64,000 bases of DNA, taken from assembly GCF_001665235.1 (NCBI RefSeq), contig NZ_LZSC01000064.1:158231-222230 (forward strand), read 5' to 3'. The position numbers and the translations under genes are program-made. The notes under the pieces are model-generated. The model was not told the origin of the DNA. It saw only the letters and a program-made list of their open reading frames with translations, and did not search any database. The DNA comes from Mycobacterium sp. 1100029.7. GTDB taxonomy: Bacteria > Actinomycetota > Actinomycetes > Mycobacteriales > Mycobacteriaceae. This document shows, piece by piece, positions 1-7,868 of this stretch. How positions within the stretch are numbered: position 1 is the first letter of the stretch; each line of letters begins with the position of its first letter.

Positions 1-387
1 CAGGACGCGGTTGAGCATTTCGAAGTCGGTTTGGTACTTCTCGAACAACGAGCGGGCCAGCACGTCGCGCAGCAGCAGCACGATGCCGACGACCTCGTCG
101 GTTTCCACGCCTCGCGGAATGATGCGCTCGGAGAGGTCGCGCGCGTAGGCCTGCAAAGCCTCGACGCTACCGGTCTCGAGCACCTCGACGTAGTTGTCGT
201 AGACGGCGGTTGCTTCGGAAAAAAGCTCTTCGGGCGTCATCGCGGTGAGCAGTTCGGCCTCGGTGATGCGGCGCGCCCACTCCTCGCGCAGGACCGTGCG
301 ATTCTGCCGCAAATGCTGCACTAGCTGCGGAAGCAGACCTTCACTGGAAATGCTGACGGTGGTGCCGGTGCTGCTGGAATCTGACAT
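1..387 (-). CDS. RsbR-type N-terminal sensor domain protein (3' part outside window)
   Basis: Only the first 129 residues are visible; the gene runs off the left edge. It starts MSDSSSTGTTVSISSEG, and a GGGAGG ribosome site lies just upstream. An all-helical domain follows (QLVQHLRQNRTVLREEW, then TPEELFSEAT, YDNYVEVLETG, SERIIPRGVETDEVVG, LLLRDVLARS). This resembles the globin-like N-terminal domain of RsbR stressosome proteins, which in that family usually precedes a STAS domain. The gene is divergent from rsfB with about 160 bp between them, so a role in sigma-F partner switching is likely by context. The missing C-terminus would decide this. Confidence 0.65.
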   Translation of the reverse strand, partial: MSDSSSTGTTVSISSEGLLPQLVQHLRQNRTVLREEWARRITEAELLTAMTPEELFSEATAVYDNYVEVLETGSVEALQAYARDLSERIIPRGVETDEVVGIVLLLRDVLARSLFEKYQTDFEMLNRVL

Positions 388-545
388 CTGGCCTCCCGAG
401 TGCCACGTCGCGCTCCGCAGTGCGCAGGTTCTATGGGGAGACTAGCCTGTTTGTCGCAGGGGAGGTGTTGAGGTGTTCTTCTTCTCGCAGTTCGCACGGC
501 AGGTTAGGCTTGCACCACAGTTAAGGCCCGGACGAAGGATCGCCA

Positions 546-914
546 TTGTCAGCTCCTGATTCGATTACCACGTTGGTTGCGGACCACGATGGGGTGTCCG
601 TGGTCAGTGTCAGCGGTGAAATCGATTTGGTCACCGCTCCCGCCCTGGAGGAAGCCATCAGCGCGGTTGTAGCTGAAGGGCCTACGGCGCTGGTCATCGA
701 TCTCTCCGCGGTGGAGTTCCTCGGCTCGGTAGGGCTGAAGATCCTCGCGGCGACCTACGAGAAACTCGGCAAGTCCGCGGAGTTCGGCGTGGTCGCGCGG
801 GGTCCGGCGACCAGGCGTCCGATTCACCTGACCGGCCTGGACAAGACATTCCCGCTGTACCCGACGCTGGACGACGCATTGACCGGCGTCCGCGACGGCA
901 AGCTCAACCGCTGA
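546..914 (+). CDS. rsfB: RsfB, anti-anti-sigma factor for sigma-F
   Basis: A 122-residue STAS-domain protein, the same length as H37Rv RsfB (Rv3687c) and very similar along its whole length. In M. tuberculosis RsfB binds the anti-sigma factor UsfX/RsbW and so frees sigma-F. The STAS core has VVSVSGEIDLVTAPALEEAI, then TALVIDLSAVEFLGSVGLKIL; Ser61 sits at the position phosphorylated in SpoIIAA-type antagonists. The start is TTG at 546, preceded by GAAGGA. The divergent neighbour is an RsbR-type protein, and a sigma-F-type promoter lies about 5 kb downstream, so this end of the window has a sigma-F theme. Confidence 0.92.
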   Translation: MSAPDSITTLVADHDGVSVVSVSGEIDLVTAPALEEAISAVVAEGPTALVIDLSAVEFLGSVGLKILAATYEKLGKSAEFGVVARGPATRRPIHLTGLDKTFPLYPTLDDALTGVRDGKLNR

Positions 915-975
915 CGCCGGCCGCCCCACCGCGGCGAAGGGCCGCGTCCGGCCCCGGTCGACGTGTTGTGGTCGG

Positions 976-3900
976 TTACGGCATGGCGTGAGCCATCGCC
1001 AGATGCCCCTCAAAGCCGAGCGAGGTCGCCAGCTCCAGGTGCTGATCCCGCAGAGTTCGATATGCGCGGTCGTCTCCGCGAGCGTGGGCCAGCAATGCCT
1101 GCAGCCGCAGCACGGCGATGTCGTTGACGACGTATCCGGGATCGGTGGGAGTGGCGGCCAAGGCGTTGGTGGCGGCCTGCGCCTCGCCGACATCACAGGT
1201 GCTGCCGCGGGCCAGGAGTGTCTCGACCAGCGCGGTGGTGGCCAGTGCAATCCAGACGGAGGGTCCCGAAGCCGTCAAGTCGGTCACGGTCGAGCGCGCC
1301 AGGTCGACGGCCCCGTCGACATCGCCGCGCCTTGACTGATCCTGTGCGAGATAGCTATTGGCGATCGGGACGATGCTCAGCGTGAACTGTTCGTTCAGGG
1401 AGCGGTCGCGTGCCTGCGTCAGAATTGCCAGCCCGGTCGCATGGTCCGCGCCCGGCTGGCCGGCCAGTGCCACCCCGCAGACCGTTTCGGAAAGGCCCAC
1501 CGCGATGTCTTCGCCGGCCTGCCGGGCCAGTTCCAGCGCGGAGACCGAGGCGGCAACCACGGCTTCGTCGGGAACCAGGGCTCCGAACGCGATGCCAGAA
1601 AGGTACAGATAGAACACGGTGCTGGCGTGGGTCATGATGTCGGTGCGGCGCGCGGCCTCGATGACCGCCGACGCGGGTTCACGCCAATCAGCAAGCCCGA
1701 GTGAACCTTTGGCGACGACATGCATGGCCTCCGCGTAGGCCAGCGGTGAGCCGAAGACTATATTTCCTTTCGTGTAATCGCCGGCCGCGAGGTCGATCAC
1801 CCGTTCGGACAACCGCAGCGTTTCGGCCATCTCGCCCGTCTCGTGTTTGGTCAGCATCGCCATCGGCAGACCACCGACGATCAACGACGGATCACCGATG
1901 GATTCGAGCAACTGGACTTGTTCATCGGCCAGTTGCGATGCCTGTGCGCGACGCACGTTCATGAGATGGCGTGCGACCAAACCGACCATGCCGATGGCCA
2001 GTGAGCGCTGATCGCCCACGGCGTTGCACAATTGGCGCAATTCCTCGAATCCCGTCTCGGCGCCGCGACCACCAAGGCGAGATGCTGTGGCGCACAGGAA
2101 GGTTCGCGGCGCGATCCGCATCGACATGCGGCCCGGGTGCTCCTCGGGCAACCGGTCGGCGACCTGCAATGCCCTGCGCCAGCTGGTGTGCGCCGCGGCG
2201 ATGTCACGGGTATTCGTCCAGGTTCCGGCGCGCATGTGCCAGTCGAACGCGGCCGGCAGGTCACCCGCGGCCTCGGTGTGTTCGGCGATCAACGCGGCGT
2301 TCTCGTCGACCGGACCACGCGCTTCGATTGCGGCTGCCAGCCGCCGGTGCAGCGTCGAACGATCCGATTTCAGCTGTGATTCGTAGGCGACGGCGTGGAT
2401 GAGCGGATGCCGAAAGGCATACTGCGCCTTGGGTGTGAAGCGGACTTGATCGATCAGTTCGGCTTCGACGAGGGCCGCCACATCGGGCTCGCTGAGTAGC
2501 GCGATCAGCAGATCGGTGTCGAAGCGAGACCCGATCACCGCGGCGGCGTGCAGCGTGTGCTTGGCAGCCGCATTCAGCCGGTCGATGCGGGACCCGATGG
2601 TGGCTTGCAAGGTGGGCGGCACGGCGACCTCGGCGATATTGTCGGCCAGCCGATACTCGCCCGTCACGCCCTGCAGCACACCACGTTCGGACAGGTCGCG
2701 GACCATCTCTTCGGCGAAGAAGGGGTTACCGGCGGCGCGGTCGGCGATCAGCTGCGTCAGCATGCCGGTCGAGGGGTCGTCGCCGAGCAACTCGGTGGTG
2801 AGCACCGACGTCTGCGCGTCGTTCAACGGGCGCAACGCCAGTGACTGCCCACCCGACAGACGGCTCAACTGGCCTTGATATTCGGGCCGATAGGTGATCA
2901 GCACCAGCGTCGGCGTCTGCGGAATGATGGCGAGGAAGCCCGCCAACAGCGACTCGCTGGCCTCGTCGATCCAGTGCGCATCTTCGATCACGTACAGACC
3001 CGGTTGCTGCCGGGCCAGCGCCGCGCCGTTGATCAGCGCCGTCACCCGGCGGCGGCGGGCGTCGGGCGCGATGTCGGGTAACGCCGTGGCCGCGTCGCGA
3101 ACGCCAAGAAGGTCGTGCAGTAATACCGTGTCGTCGGGATCGGCCTGGATAAACAGTTCGCCGAGCCGGACCCGTGCCTTCTCCGGGTCGACATCCTCGA
3201 TACCGAAAGCCGATCGCAGTAATCGCGCCACCGCTTGGAACGGGATGTCGCTGGCGTGGGATTCGCAGTAGGCCGCACACACCGGGACACCGCGGCTGGT
3301 GGCAACGGCGGCGGCTTCGCGGACCATCCGGCTCTTGCCGACACCGGCCGGCCCCACGAAACTCACGACGCAGCCCGAACCCCCGATCGCCTCGTCCAGG
3401 ATGGCGGCGACGGTATTGAGTTCCCACTCGCGCCCGACCAGTTTGGACTCGCCGCGTCGCCGGGAGTGCTGACCGTCAACGGCTAGCAGGCGCCGCGCCG
3501 GGACCGGCGTCTGCGACCCCTTGATCCGCACCTGCCCGGGCCGGTCGAGCACCGCGACGTGTTCGACCAATCGCGCCGTCGACTCGCTGAGCATCACCGC
3601 GCCGGGGTCCGCCGCGGACTCCATGCGCTGAGCCATCCCGACTTGCTCGCCGATCGCGGTGTAACTTGCTGCGCCGGAACCGATTTCGCCGGCGATGACC
3701 TGGCCGGAGTTGAGGCCCACCCGCAGCCGCACGGTGATGCCGTCGCGTGCTTCGACGTCCTTGGCCAGCCTGGCCGCTTCGGACTGCAGGTCCAACGCGG
3801 CCAGGCAGGCGCGAAAGGCGTGATCCTCCAATGCCGTCGGGGCCCCGAAGACCGCCATGATGCCGTCGCCGGTGAACTTGTCCACGGTGCCGCCGTAGCG

Positions 3901-4155
3901 GCGCACCACCGCGGAGGAATACTCGACGAGATCGGTCATGATCTCGCGCAGCCGCTCGGCGCCGACGCGCGCCGCGAGGTCCATCGACCGAACCACGTCG
4001 GCGAAGAGCACCGTCACCTGTTTGTATTCGGCAACCCGGGCGGCTTCGGCCGTCGGTGTGCCGCATTCGCTGCAGAACTTAGCCGTCGCGGCCAGTTCGG
4101 TGCCGCACGACCCGCAGGACCGTCGCTGTGTCAGCGCCCCGTGCGCGTCATCCAC
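976..4155 (-). CDS. Zinc-ribbon / class III nucleotide cyclase / AAA ATPase regulator
   Basis: About 1,059 residues. The order is a double-CxxC zinc ribbon (CGSCGTEL...FCSECG), a class III cyclase domain (VTVLFADVVRS, VDKFTGDGIMAVFGAP, YTAIGEQVGMAQRM), an AAA/STAND ATPase (Walker A GPAGVGKSRM, Walker B YVIEDAHWID) and a long helical C-terminal half resembling TPR repeats. The metal-binding Asp residues and the substrate-selecting Lys (VDKF) are present. The transition-state Asn of the usual IGxxVNxAAR motif is Gly here. No LuxR-type helix-turn-helix is seen at the C-terminus. Related large cyclase-ATPases are common in mycobacteria (for example Rv1358 and Rv2488c). The reading frame stays open to 4281, overlapping the divergent gene; GTG at 4155 was chosen because it avoids this overlap, but no ribosome site supports it. 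Confidence 0.8.
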   Translation of the reverse strand: MDDAHGALTQRRSCGSCGTELAATAKFCSECGTPTAEAARVAEYKQVTVLFADVVRSMDLAARVGAERLREIMTDLVEYSSAVVRRYGGTVDKFTGDGIMAVFGAPTALEDHAFRACLAALDLQSEAARLAKDVEARDGITVRLRVGLNSGQVIAGEIGSGAASYTAIGEQVGMAQRMESAADPGAVMLSESTARLVEHVAVLDRPGQVRIKGSQTPVPARRLLAVDGQHSRRRGESKLVGREWELNTVAAILDEAIGGSGCVVSFVGPAGVGKSRMVREAAAVATSRGVPVCAAYCESHASDIPFQAVARLLRSAFGIEDVDPEKARVRLGELFIQADPDDTVLLHDLLGVRDAATALPDIAPDARRRRVTALINGAALARQQPGLYVIEDAHWIDEASESLLAGFLAIIPQTPTLVLITYRPEYQGQLSRLSGGQSLALRPLNDAQTSVLTTELLGDDPSTGMLTQLIADRAAGNPFFAEEMVRDLSERGVLQGVTGEYRLADNIAEVAVPPTLQATIGSRIDRLNAAAKHTLHAAAVIGSRFDTDLLIALLSEPDVAALVEAELIDQVRFTPKAQYAFRHPLIHAVAYESQLKSDRSTLHRRLAAAIEARGPVDENAALIAEHTEAAGDLPAAFDWHMRAGTWTNTRDIAAAHTSWRRALQVADRLPEEHPGRMSMRIAPRTFLCATASRLGGRGAETGFEELRQLCNAVGDQRSLAIGMVGLVARHLMNVRRAQASQLADEQVQLLESIGDPSLIVGGLPMAMLTKHETGEMAETLRLSERVIDLAAGDYTKGNIVFGSPLAYAEAMHVVAKGSLGLADWREPASAVIEAARRTDIMTHASTVFYLYLSGIAFGALVPDEAVVAASVSALELARQAGEDIAVGLSETVCGVALAGQPGADHATGLAILTQARDRSLNEQFTLSIVPIANSYLAQDQSRRGDVDGAVDLARSTVTDLTASGPSVWIALATTALVETLLARGSTCDVGEAQAATNALAATPTDPGYVVNDIAVLRLQALLAHARGDDRAYRTLRDQHLELATSLGFEGHLAMAHAMP

Positions 4156-4267
4156 CTCAGTATGGTCGCACCGCCGTAACCGCTGCGGGGGATTTATCGG
4201 CCATGACAATCCGCCGGGTCGTGGTTTGCTGAGCGGGCTCGGCGACACCGCGACCGCATTCGGTGCG

Positions 4268-4780
4268 ATGATCACGGACATGGATGTCGACCACCCGGAA
4301 GACGACCAGCTGTGGGATCACGATTCACGCGGCGAGACCGAGACGGAGCGGCTGGACCGCAACTGGAACAGCCTGCTGCAGGAGCTTCGTGTGGTGCAGA
4401 CCGGCGTGCAGTTACTCACCGGATTCCTGCTGACGCTGCCGTTCCAGCAGCGGTTCGACGTGCTCGGTCAACCGATGCGGGTCGCCTATCTGGTGACGGT
4501 CGGATGCTCGGTCGCCGCGACGGTGCTGCTGATCGCACCGGTGGGCATTCACCGGCTGTTGTTCCGCAGGCACCGGTTGCAGGTGCTGGTGTCGGCCGCG
4601 CACCGCTGCGCCTACGCCGGGCTGGCGCTGCTGGGGCTGGCGCTGACCGGGGTGACGGTGATCATCTTCGTTGCGGTAGCCGGGATGATCGCCGGTTATA
4701 TCGCGGGGGCGTGCGCGCTGGCCATGTTCGCGTCGTTCTGGTGGCTGTTACCGCTGTCGCTCCGCACCCACGGCATGTAG
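4268..4780 (+). CDS. DUF6328 family four-helix membrane protein
   Basis: About 170 residues. A charged cytoplasmic N-terminus (WDHDSRGETETERLDRNWNSLL) is followed by four predicted membrane helices: near LLTGFLLTLPF, AYLVTVGCSVAATVLLIAP, YAGLALLGLALTGVTVIIFVAVAG and IAGACALAMFASFWWLLPLSL. This pattern fits DUF6328, a family of unknown function common in actinobacteria. ATG at 4268 or 4280 could be the start, and neither has a clear ribosome site. Its stop codon abuts the stop of the convergent HAD gene (TAG then TCA on the plus strand). Confidence 0.7.
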   Translation: MITDMDVDHPEDDQLWDHDSRGETETERLDRNWNSLLQELRVVQTGVQLLTGFLLTLPFQQRFDVLGQPMRVAYLVTVGCSVAATVLLIAPVGIHRLLFRRHRLQVLVSAAHRCAYAGLALLGLALTGVTVIIFVAVAGMIAGYIAGACALAMFASFWWLLPLSLRTHGM

Positions 4781-5455
4781 TCAGTCGCCGGGTGCCAGCG
4801 CCGCGATACGGGTAGTGCTCAGCTGCTCGAGAAGTTCCTGAGCGTCGGCGAAAACCGACGATGCGCCGGCCGCTTCCAGCTCGTCGCGGGACACCCCACC
4901 GCTCAACACCCCGATGCAGGGCACCCCGGCGGCCCGGGCCGCGTGCGCGTCCCAGACGGCATCGCCGACGAACACCGCGTGCTCGGCATCCACCCCGGCC
5001 CGGTCCAATGCGACTTCGACGATCCCGGGCTCGGGTTTGGCGGTGTCGACGTCACGCGACGACGTCGTCGCCGCGATCACGTCGTCGCAGTCGAGCACCT
5101 TGCGGAGCAGCTCGAGCTCGTCCTCGGGTGCCGAACTGGCCAACACCACCTGCAGGCCCAGCTCGGCGACGCGGTGCAGCAAGTCTCGAGCGCCCGGAAG
5201 GGGCGCCAGCAGTGGAGCGAGCTCCCGGTAGTAGCGGCTGTGCGCATCGCTGAGCCGGTCTTGGACCTCGGCGGGCGCGTCGTCGGTCAGGGTGCGGACC
5301 AGGGTCGAGCCGTCCATTCCGATGCCCCGGTGGATCCGCCAGGCCGCGACCGGAAAGTCTTCGGCGTCGAAGGCGCGTTGCCAGGCGTACACATGCAGGT
5401 AGTTGGAATCGACGAGGGTTCCGTCGACGTCGAACAGCACGGCGGGATTGCTCAT
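4781..5455 (-). CDS. HAD-superfamily hydrolase (phosphoglycolate phosphatase-like)
   Basis: 224 residues with all four HAD motifs: I, LFDVDGTLVDSN with the nucleophile and general-acid Asp; II, VVLASSAPEDE; III, the Lys in DTAKPEPGI; IV, AVFVGDAVWDAHAA. A helical cap between motifs I and II (AWRIHRGIGMDGSTLV) points to the beta-phosphoglucomutase/phosphoglycolate phosphatase branch. The substrate cannot be read from sequence. ATG at 5455 places motif I at the N-terminus as usual. The upstream region contains a sigma-F-type promoter that reads the other way. Confidence 0.85.
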   Translation of the reverse strand: MSNPAVLFDVDGTLVDSNYLHVYAWQRAFDAEDFPVAAWRIHRGIGMDGSTLVRTLTDDAPAEVQDRLSDAHSRYYRELAPLLAPLPGARDLLHRVAELGLQVVLASSAPEDELELLRKVLDCDDVIAATTSSRDVDTAKPEPGIVEVALDRAGVDAEHAVFVGDAVWDAHAARAAGVPCIGVLSGGVSRDELEAAGASSVFADAQELLEQLSTTRIAALAPGD

Positions 5456-5481
5456 CGCTGCGGCATACCCGCCCTCGGGCC

Positions 5482-5507
5482 GTTTGACCCCTATGAACCC
5501 CGGGTAG
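5482..5507 (+). promoter_or_regulatory. Sigma-F-type promoter
   Basis: GTTT (5482-5485), a 16-nt spacer and GGGTAG (5502-5507) match the mycobacterial sigma-F consensus GTTT-N15-17-GGGTAT except for the last base. It lies about 108 bp before the UsfY-like gene. Confidence 0.65.
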
Positions 5508-5614
5508 GCCCCAACAAGTTTCAGCTGCGGTGCACGTGTCCAGTTTTTCGAACCGTGTGCACCCGCTGCACGTGAATCTTGTTGATGCAAAACATAATTC
5601 GTGAGGACTGTCAG

Positions 5615-5914
5615 ATGGATTACCCCGTCGACCATGCCCGTACCACGCGCCAGCACGCTGGCGAAACAATGAAAAACCGTGCCAATGCTCCCGGGTTGGT
5701 CGCCGTGGCGTTGGGCGTGGTCGCGCTGGTCTTGGGCCTCTACGCGTTTGCCTCACACCACGCGACCATCGGTGTGGTTGCCGTAGTCCTGGCGGTCGTC
5801 GTGGGCTTGGCCGGCTCGATCTGGCTGGCCTACGCCCACCGCAAAGTGCGTCGAGCGGAGCTGCAACTCGAGGCGATGAACCCCGGCGTGCCCGCCCCTC
5901 CGCCGAGCAGTTGA
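5615..5914 (+). CDS. UsfY-like two-helix membrane protein
   Basis: 99 residues. The N-terminal segment PVDHARTTRQHAGE resembles the DHxRTTR...GE signature of UsfY, the small protein encoded beside sigF in mycobacteria. Two membrane helices follow (LVAVALGVVALVLGLYAF and GVVAVVLAVVVGLAGSIWLAY), then a basic stretch (AHRKVRRAELQLE). ATG at 5615 was chosen because GAGGA lies 7 nt upstream; an upstream TTG at 5579 in the same frame is less likely. The sigma-F-type promoter at 5482-5507 points at it, which fits the UsfY resemblance. Its molecular function is unknown. Confidence 0.72.
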   Translation: MDYPVDHARTTRQHAGETMKNRANAPGLVAVALGVVALVLGLYAFASHHATIGVVAVVLAVVVGLAGSIWLAYAHRKVRRAELQLEAMNPGVPAPPPSS

Positions 5915-6001
5915 GCGGGGCGACCGGTGCTGGTGAGGCCGCAAATCAGGGTGCCCAATACCCCAGAATTGTCGTGCGCGCAATTTTCTTGGATTTTCTC
6001 C

Positions 6002-6027
6002 GTGTGGAGCACCTCAGAACGGGGTAC
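6002..6027 (+). promoter_or_regulatory. Possible second sigma-F-like promoter
   Basis: GTGT (6002-6005), a 16-nt spacer and GGGTAC (6022-6027) lie 63 bp before the DUF4193 gene. The -35 differs from GTTT at one base, so this is weaker than the site at 5482. Confidence 0.3.
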
Positions 6028-6090
6028 AGCCGGTGCCACGGGGGAGTACATCGGAGGTGCGTCATCCCGCCATCCAGCAGGAGGTAAGCC

Positions 6091-6390
6091 ATGAAGACCG
6101 CAAGCGACTACGACGCGCGCCGCGTGACCGATGTTGACGCTCAGGAGCCGTCCGAGCTCCGCCAACTCGATCCCGCCTTGGGATCGGCCACCGCAGTGGT
6201 CGACGAGGATCCCAACGATGTGCACTTCTTCGAGCTGCCCGGTGCGGACCTGTCCGGTGAGGAACTGGCCGTGACCGTGATCCCGCAGCAGGCCGACGAG
6301 TTCACCTGCTCGAGCTGCTTCCTGGTGCAACACCGGCACCGGATGCAGCTGTCCAGTTCCGGGTTGCCCGTGTGCATCGATTGTTCCTGA
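6091..6390 (+). CDS. DUF4193 family zinc-ribbon protein
   Basis: 99 residues, with the typical DUF4193 core FFELPGADLSGEELAVTVIP followed by QADEFTCSSCFLVQHRHR and a closing CIDC. The two CxxC pairs should bind one zinc ion. Rv2699c of M. tuberculosis belongs to the same family; no function is established. The ribosome site AGGAGG is excellent (6079-6085). The N-terminus (MKTASDYDARRVTDVDAQEP) is acidic and poorly structured, as usual in the family. Confidence 0.88.
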   Translation: MKTASDYDARRVTDVDAQEPSELRQLDPALGSATAVVDEDPNDVHFFELPGADLSGEELAVTVIPQQADEFTCSSCFLVQHRHRMQLSSSGLPVCIDCS

Positions 6391-6414
6391 GCCATTTGGC
6401 AATACAATCGAGGA

Positions 6415-6795
6415 ATGCACGGCGTTCTAGTCTTTGACGGCCGATGCGGGGTGTGCACGCGAGCGGTCAACGCGCTGGCCCGGTGGGATCGCACCGGCGC
6501 GCTGCGCATCGAACCGATGCAGTCCCCGGGGATGGCCGACCGGCTCGGGGTGACCGATGACCGAATGCTGCAATCGGCTTGGTGGCTCGACTCTTCCGGT
6601 GCGATCTTCGACGGGGCGCACGCGATGAATGCCGCGCTGGCGGTGGCGTTGGGGACCCGTATTCCGTTGTGGGTCTACCGCATCCCGGGTGTGGGAGCGC
6701 TGCAGAACATCGTCTACCACTGGGTGTCGACGCATCGTTATCGCTTCCCCGGGGCGACGCCACTGTGCGAATCCGAGCCCGAGCGCTGCGCCTAG
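6415..6795 (+). CDS. DCC-family (DUF393) thiol-disulfide oxidoreductase-like protein
   Basis: 126 residues beginning LVFDGRCGVCTRAVNALARWD. The DxxCxxC motif (DGRCGVC) marks the DCC/DUF393 family, thioredoxin-fold proteins expected to do redox chemistry on small molecules or proteins. A second conserved segment is WVYRIPGVGALQNIVYHWV. It follows the DUF4193 gene by 24 bp and may be cotranscribed. Its stop overlaps the stop of the convergent gene by four bases. Confidence 0.82.
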   Translation: MHGVLVFDGRCGVCTRAVNALARWDRTGALRIEPMQSPGMADRLGVTDDRMLQSAWWLDSSGAIFDGAHAMNAALAVALGTRIPLWVYRIPGVGALQNIVYHWVSTHRYRFPGATPLCESEPERCA

Positions 6796-7373
6796 CCGCC
6801 GGCGGCCACCTGTGCCCATTGCCGTTCGCAGACTCGGCACTGACGAGTAACGGTGGACCACCGCGGTTCGCCGTCGGCGGGTTTGCGAACCAGGTGGGTG
6901 GCTTGGTCGCCGCATCCGGGGCAGGTGCACCTGGCGCAATACGGCTCGTCCGGCTGCCGGCTCATCAGGTGCAGGTTCTCGTCGCGGGAGAACGGCACGA
7001 TCGCCAGCGCCTCGGGACGCGGGCCGGCCTTGGGAGTGTCGAACCACAACAGGCCACAGACCACCATCGCCACCGCGCCGAAGACGGCCACAATCACCAA
7101 CGGGATGTTCCACGGCCAATTCGGCGGCACCGGGGTGAGTGCGAGAAACAGCATCACCGCTGACACCAGGAAACTGACGACGGCCCCCGGTTTGGCGAAT
7201 CGGTAGCCACCGACTTGCAGCGCCTCCCAGACGGCGATTTCGTGGCGGCGTTGTGCGATCTCCAAAAGTGTTGGATGGTAAGGAAATTCGTCGCCTTTTT
7301 GGCGAGCGGGGGCGTTGTTCGGGCGGTGGCCGATATCGTCGGGCTCGGGGGAGGTCGGCCGGACCATCGCCAT
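6792..7373 (-). CDS. Hypothetical two-helix membrane protein with C-terminal zinc ribbon
   Basis: About 193 residues. A proline-rich cytoplasmic N-terminus is followed by two membrane helices (AVVSFLVSAVMLFLALTPV and IPLVIVAVFGAVAMVVCGLLWF) and a soluble tail with CARCTCPGCG and CRVCERQW, two cysteine knuckles that probably bind zinc. No family was recognised. ATG at 7373 (or ATG 7367) was chosen over an upstream in-frame start because GAGG lies just before it. Confidence 0.65.
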   Translation of the reverse strand: MAMVRPTSPEPDDIGHRPNNAPARQKGDEFPYHPTLLEIAQRRHEIAVWEALQVGGYRFAKPGAVVSFLVSAVMLFLALTPVPPNWPWNIPLVIVAVFGAVAMVVCGLLWFDTPKAGPRPEALAIVPFSRDENLHLMSRQPDEPYCARCTCPGCGDQATHLVRKPADGEPRWSTVTRQCRVCERQWAQVAAGG

Positions 7374-7713
7374 GCGCCTCAACCTTAGTGGCGGGTCACG
7401 CTTGGGGCGAGGCGAAGATCGACTCTCCCCGAAATCGTTTTGCTGCGACGGCATGTGGCTGACTATTCCGGTGCCGGATTCATGCAGTCTGATTCAACCG
7501 CGAAGCGGGTTCGCCCGCAATGATCGCACCCAGAATCGGCGGTGCTGAACCGGTCGAGTGCGGCCGCCGAATGTCGTTACGGAGTTTGGCACCTCGGGGC
7601 GATCCCGACGGTGGCTACGAAGCCGCAGCGAACAGCGGAGAACGCCGGGACCGACTCGTCGGAATCTCTGGCCGCAATCTCTGCGGTTGACGCAGGCCAT
7701 CTTCCAATGATTC
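7374..7713. other. Intergenic, no gene seen
   Basis: No credible coding frame was seen. A short hairpin (CCGCA-N5-TGCGG) lies near 7673-7687, just before the regulatory box of the PPE operon. Otherwise the stretch is featureless. Confidence 0.5.
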
Positions 7714-7746
7714 CTCAGCGGTGACTCAGCAATGAATCTCTAGCCT
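7714..7746 (+). promoter_or_regulatory. Two-component operator and -10 of the PPE operon
   Basis: The direct repeat CTCAGCG (7714-7720) and CTCAGCA (7725-7731) has an 11-bp period. Nine bases later comes TAGCCT (7741-7746), a TANNNT -10 element. The repeat covers the -35 position, as in activation by OmpR/PhoB-type regulators. The same arrangement recurs at 11026-11058, 11082-11114 and 13304-13336. Confidence 0.72.
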
Positions 7747-7754
7747 CTGGCGCT

Positions 7755-7865
7755 GTGAGCAACATCAAGACGGCTGGTCGCCGGAACTTCCCGGCCCGGA
7801 CCGGTGCCGTTACCGCGGTCACCGTGTGCCGCCCCGACGGCCGCGCGAACGCGGCGAGGAGCTGA
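7755..7865 (+). CDS. Putative leaderless 36-residue leader peptide ahead of PPE genes
   Basis: GTG at 7755 lies exactly 8 nt after the TAGCCT -10 element, where a leaderless transcript would begin. The frame stays open for 36 codons (start VSNIKTAGRRNFPARTG) and is rich in Arg, Ala and Thr. It ends with TGA at 7863-7865, three bases before the PPE start codon, and its last codons contain the AGGAG ribosome site of the PPE gene. Translation coupling is therefore plausible. No similarity to a known protein was recognised; it could be regulatory rather than make a functional peptide. Confidence 0.45.
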   Translation: MSNIKTAGRRNFPARTGAVTAVTVCRPDGRANAARS

Positions 7866-7868
7866 ACA

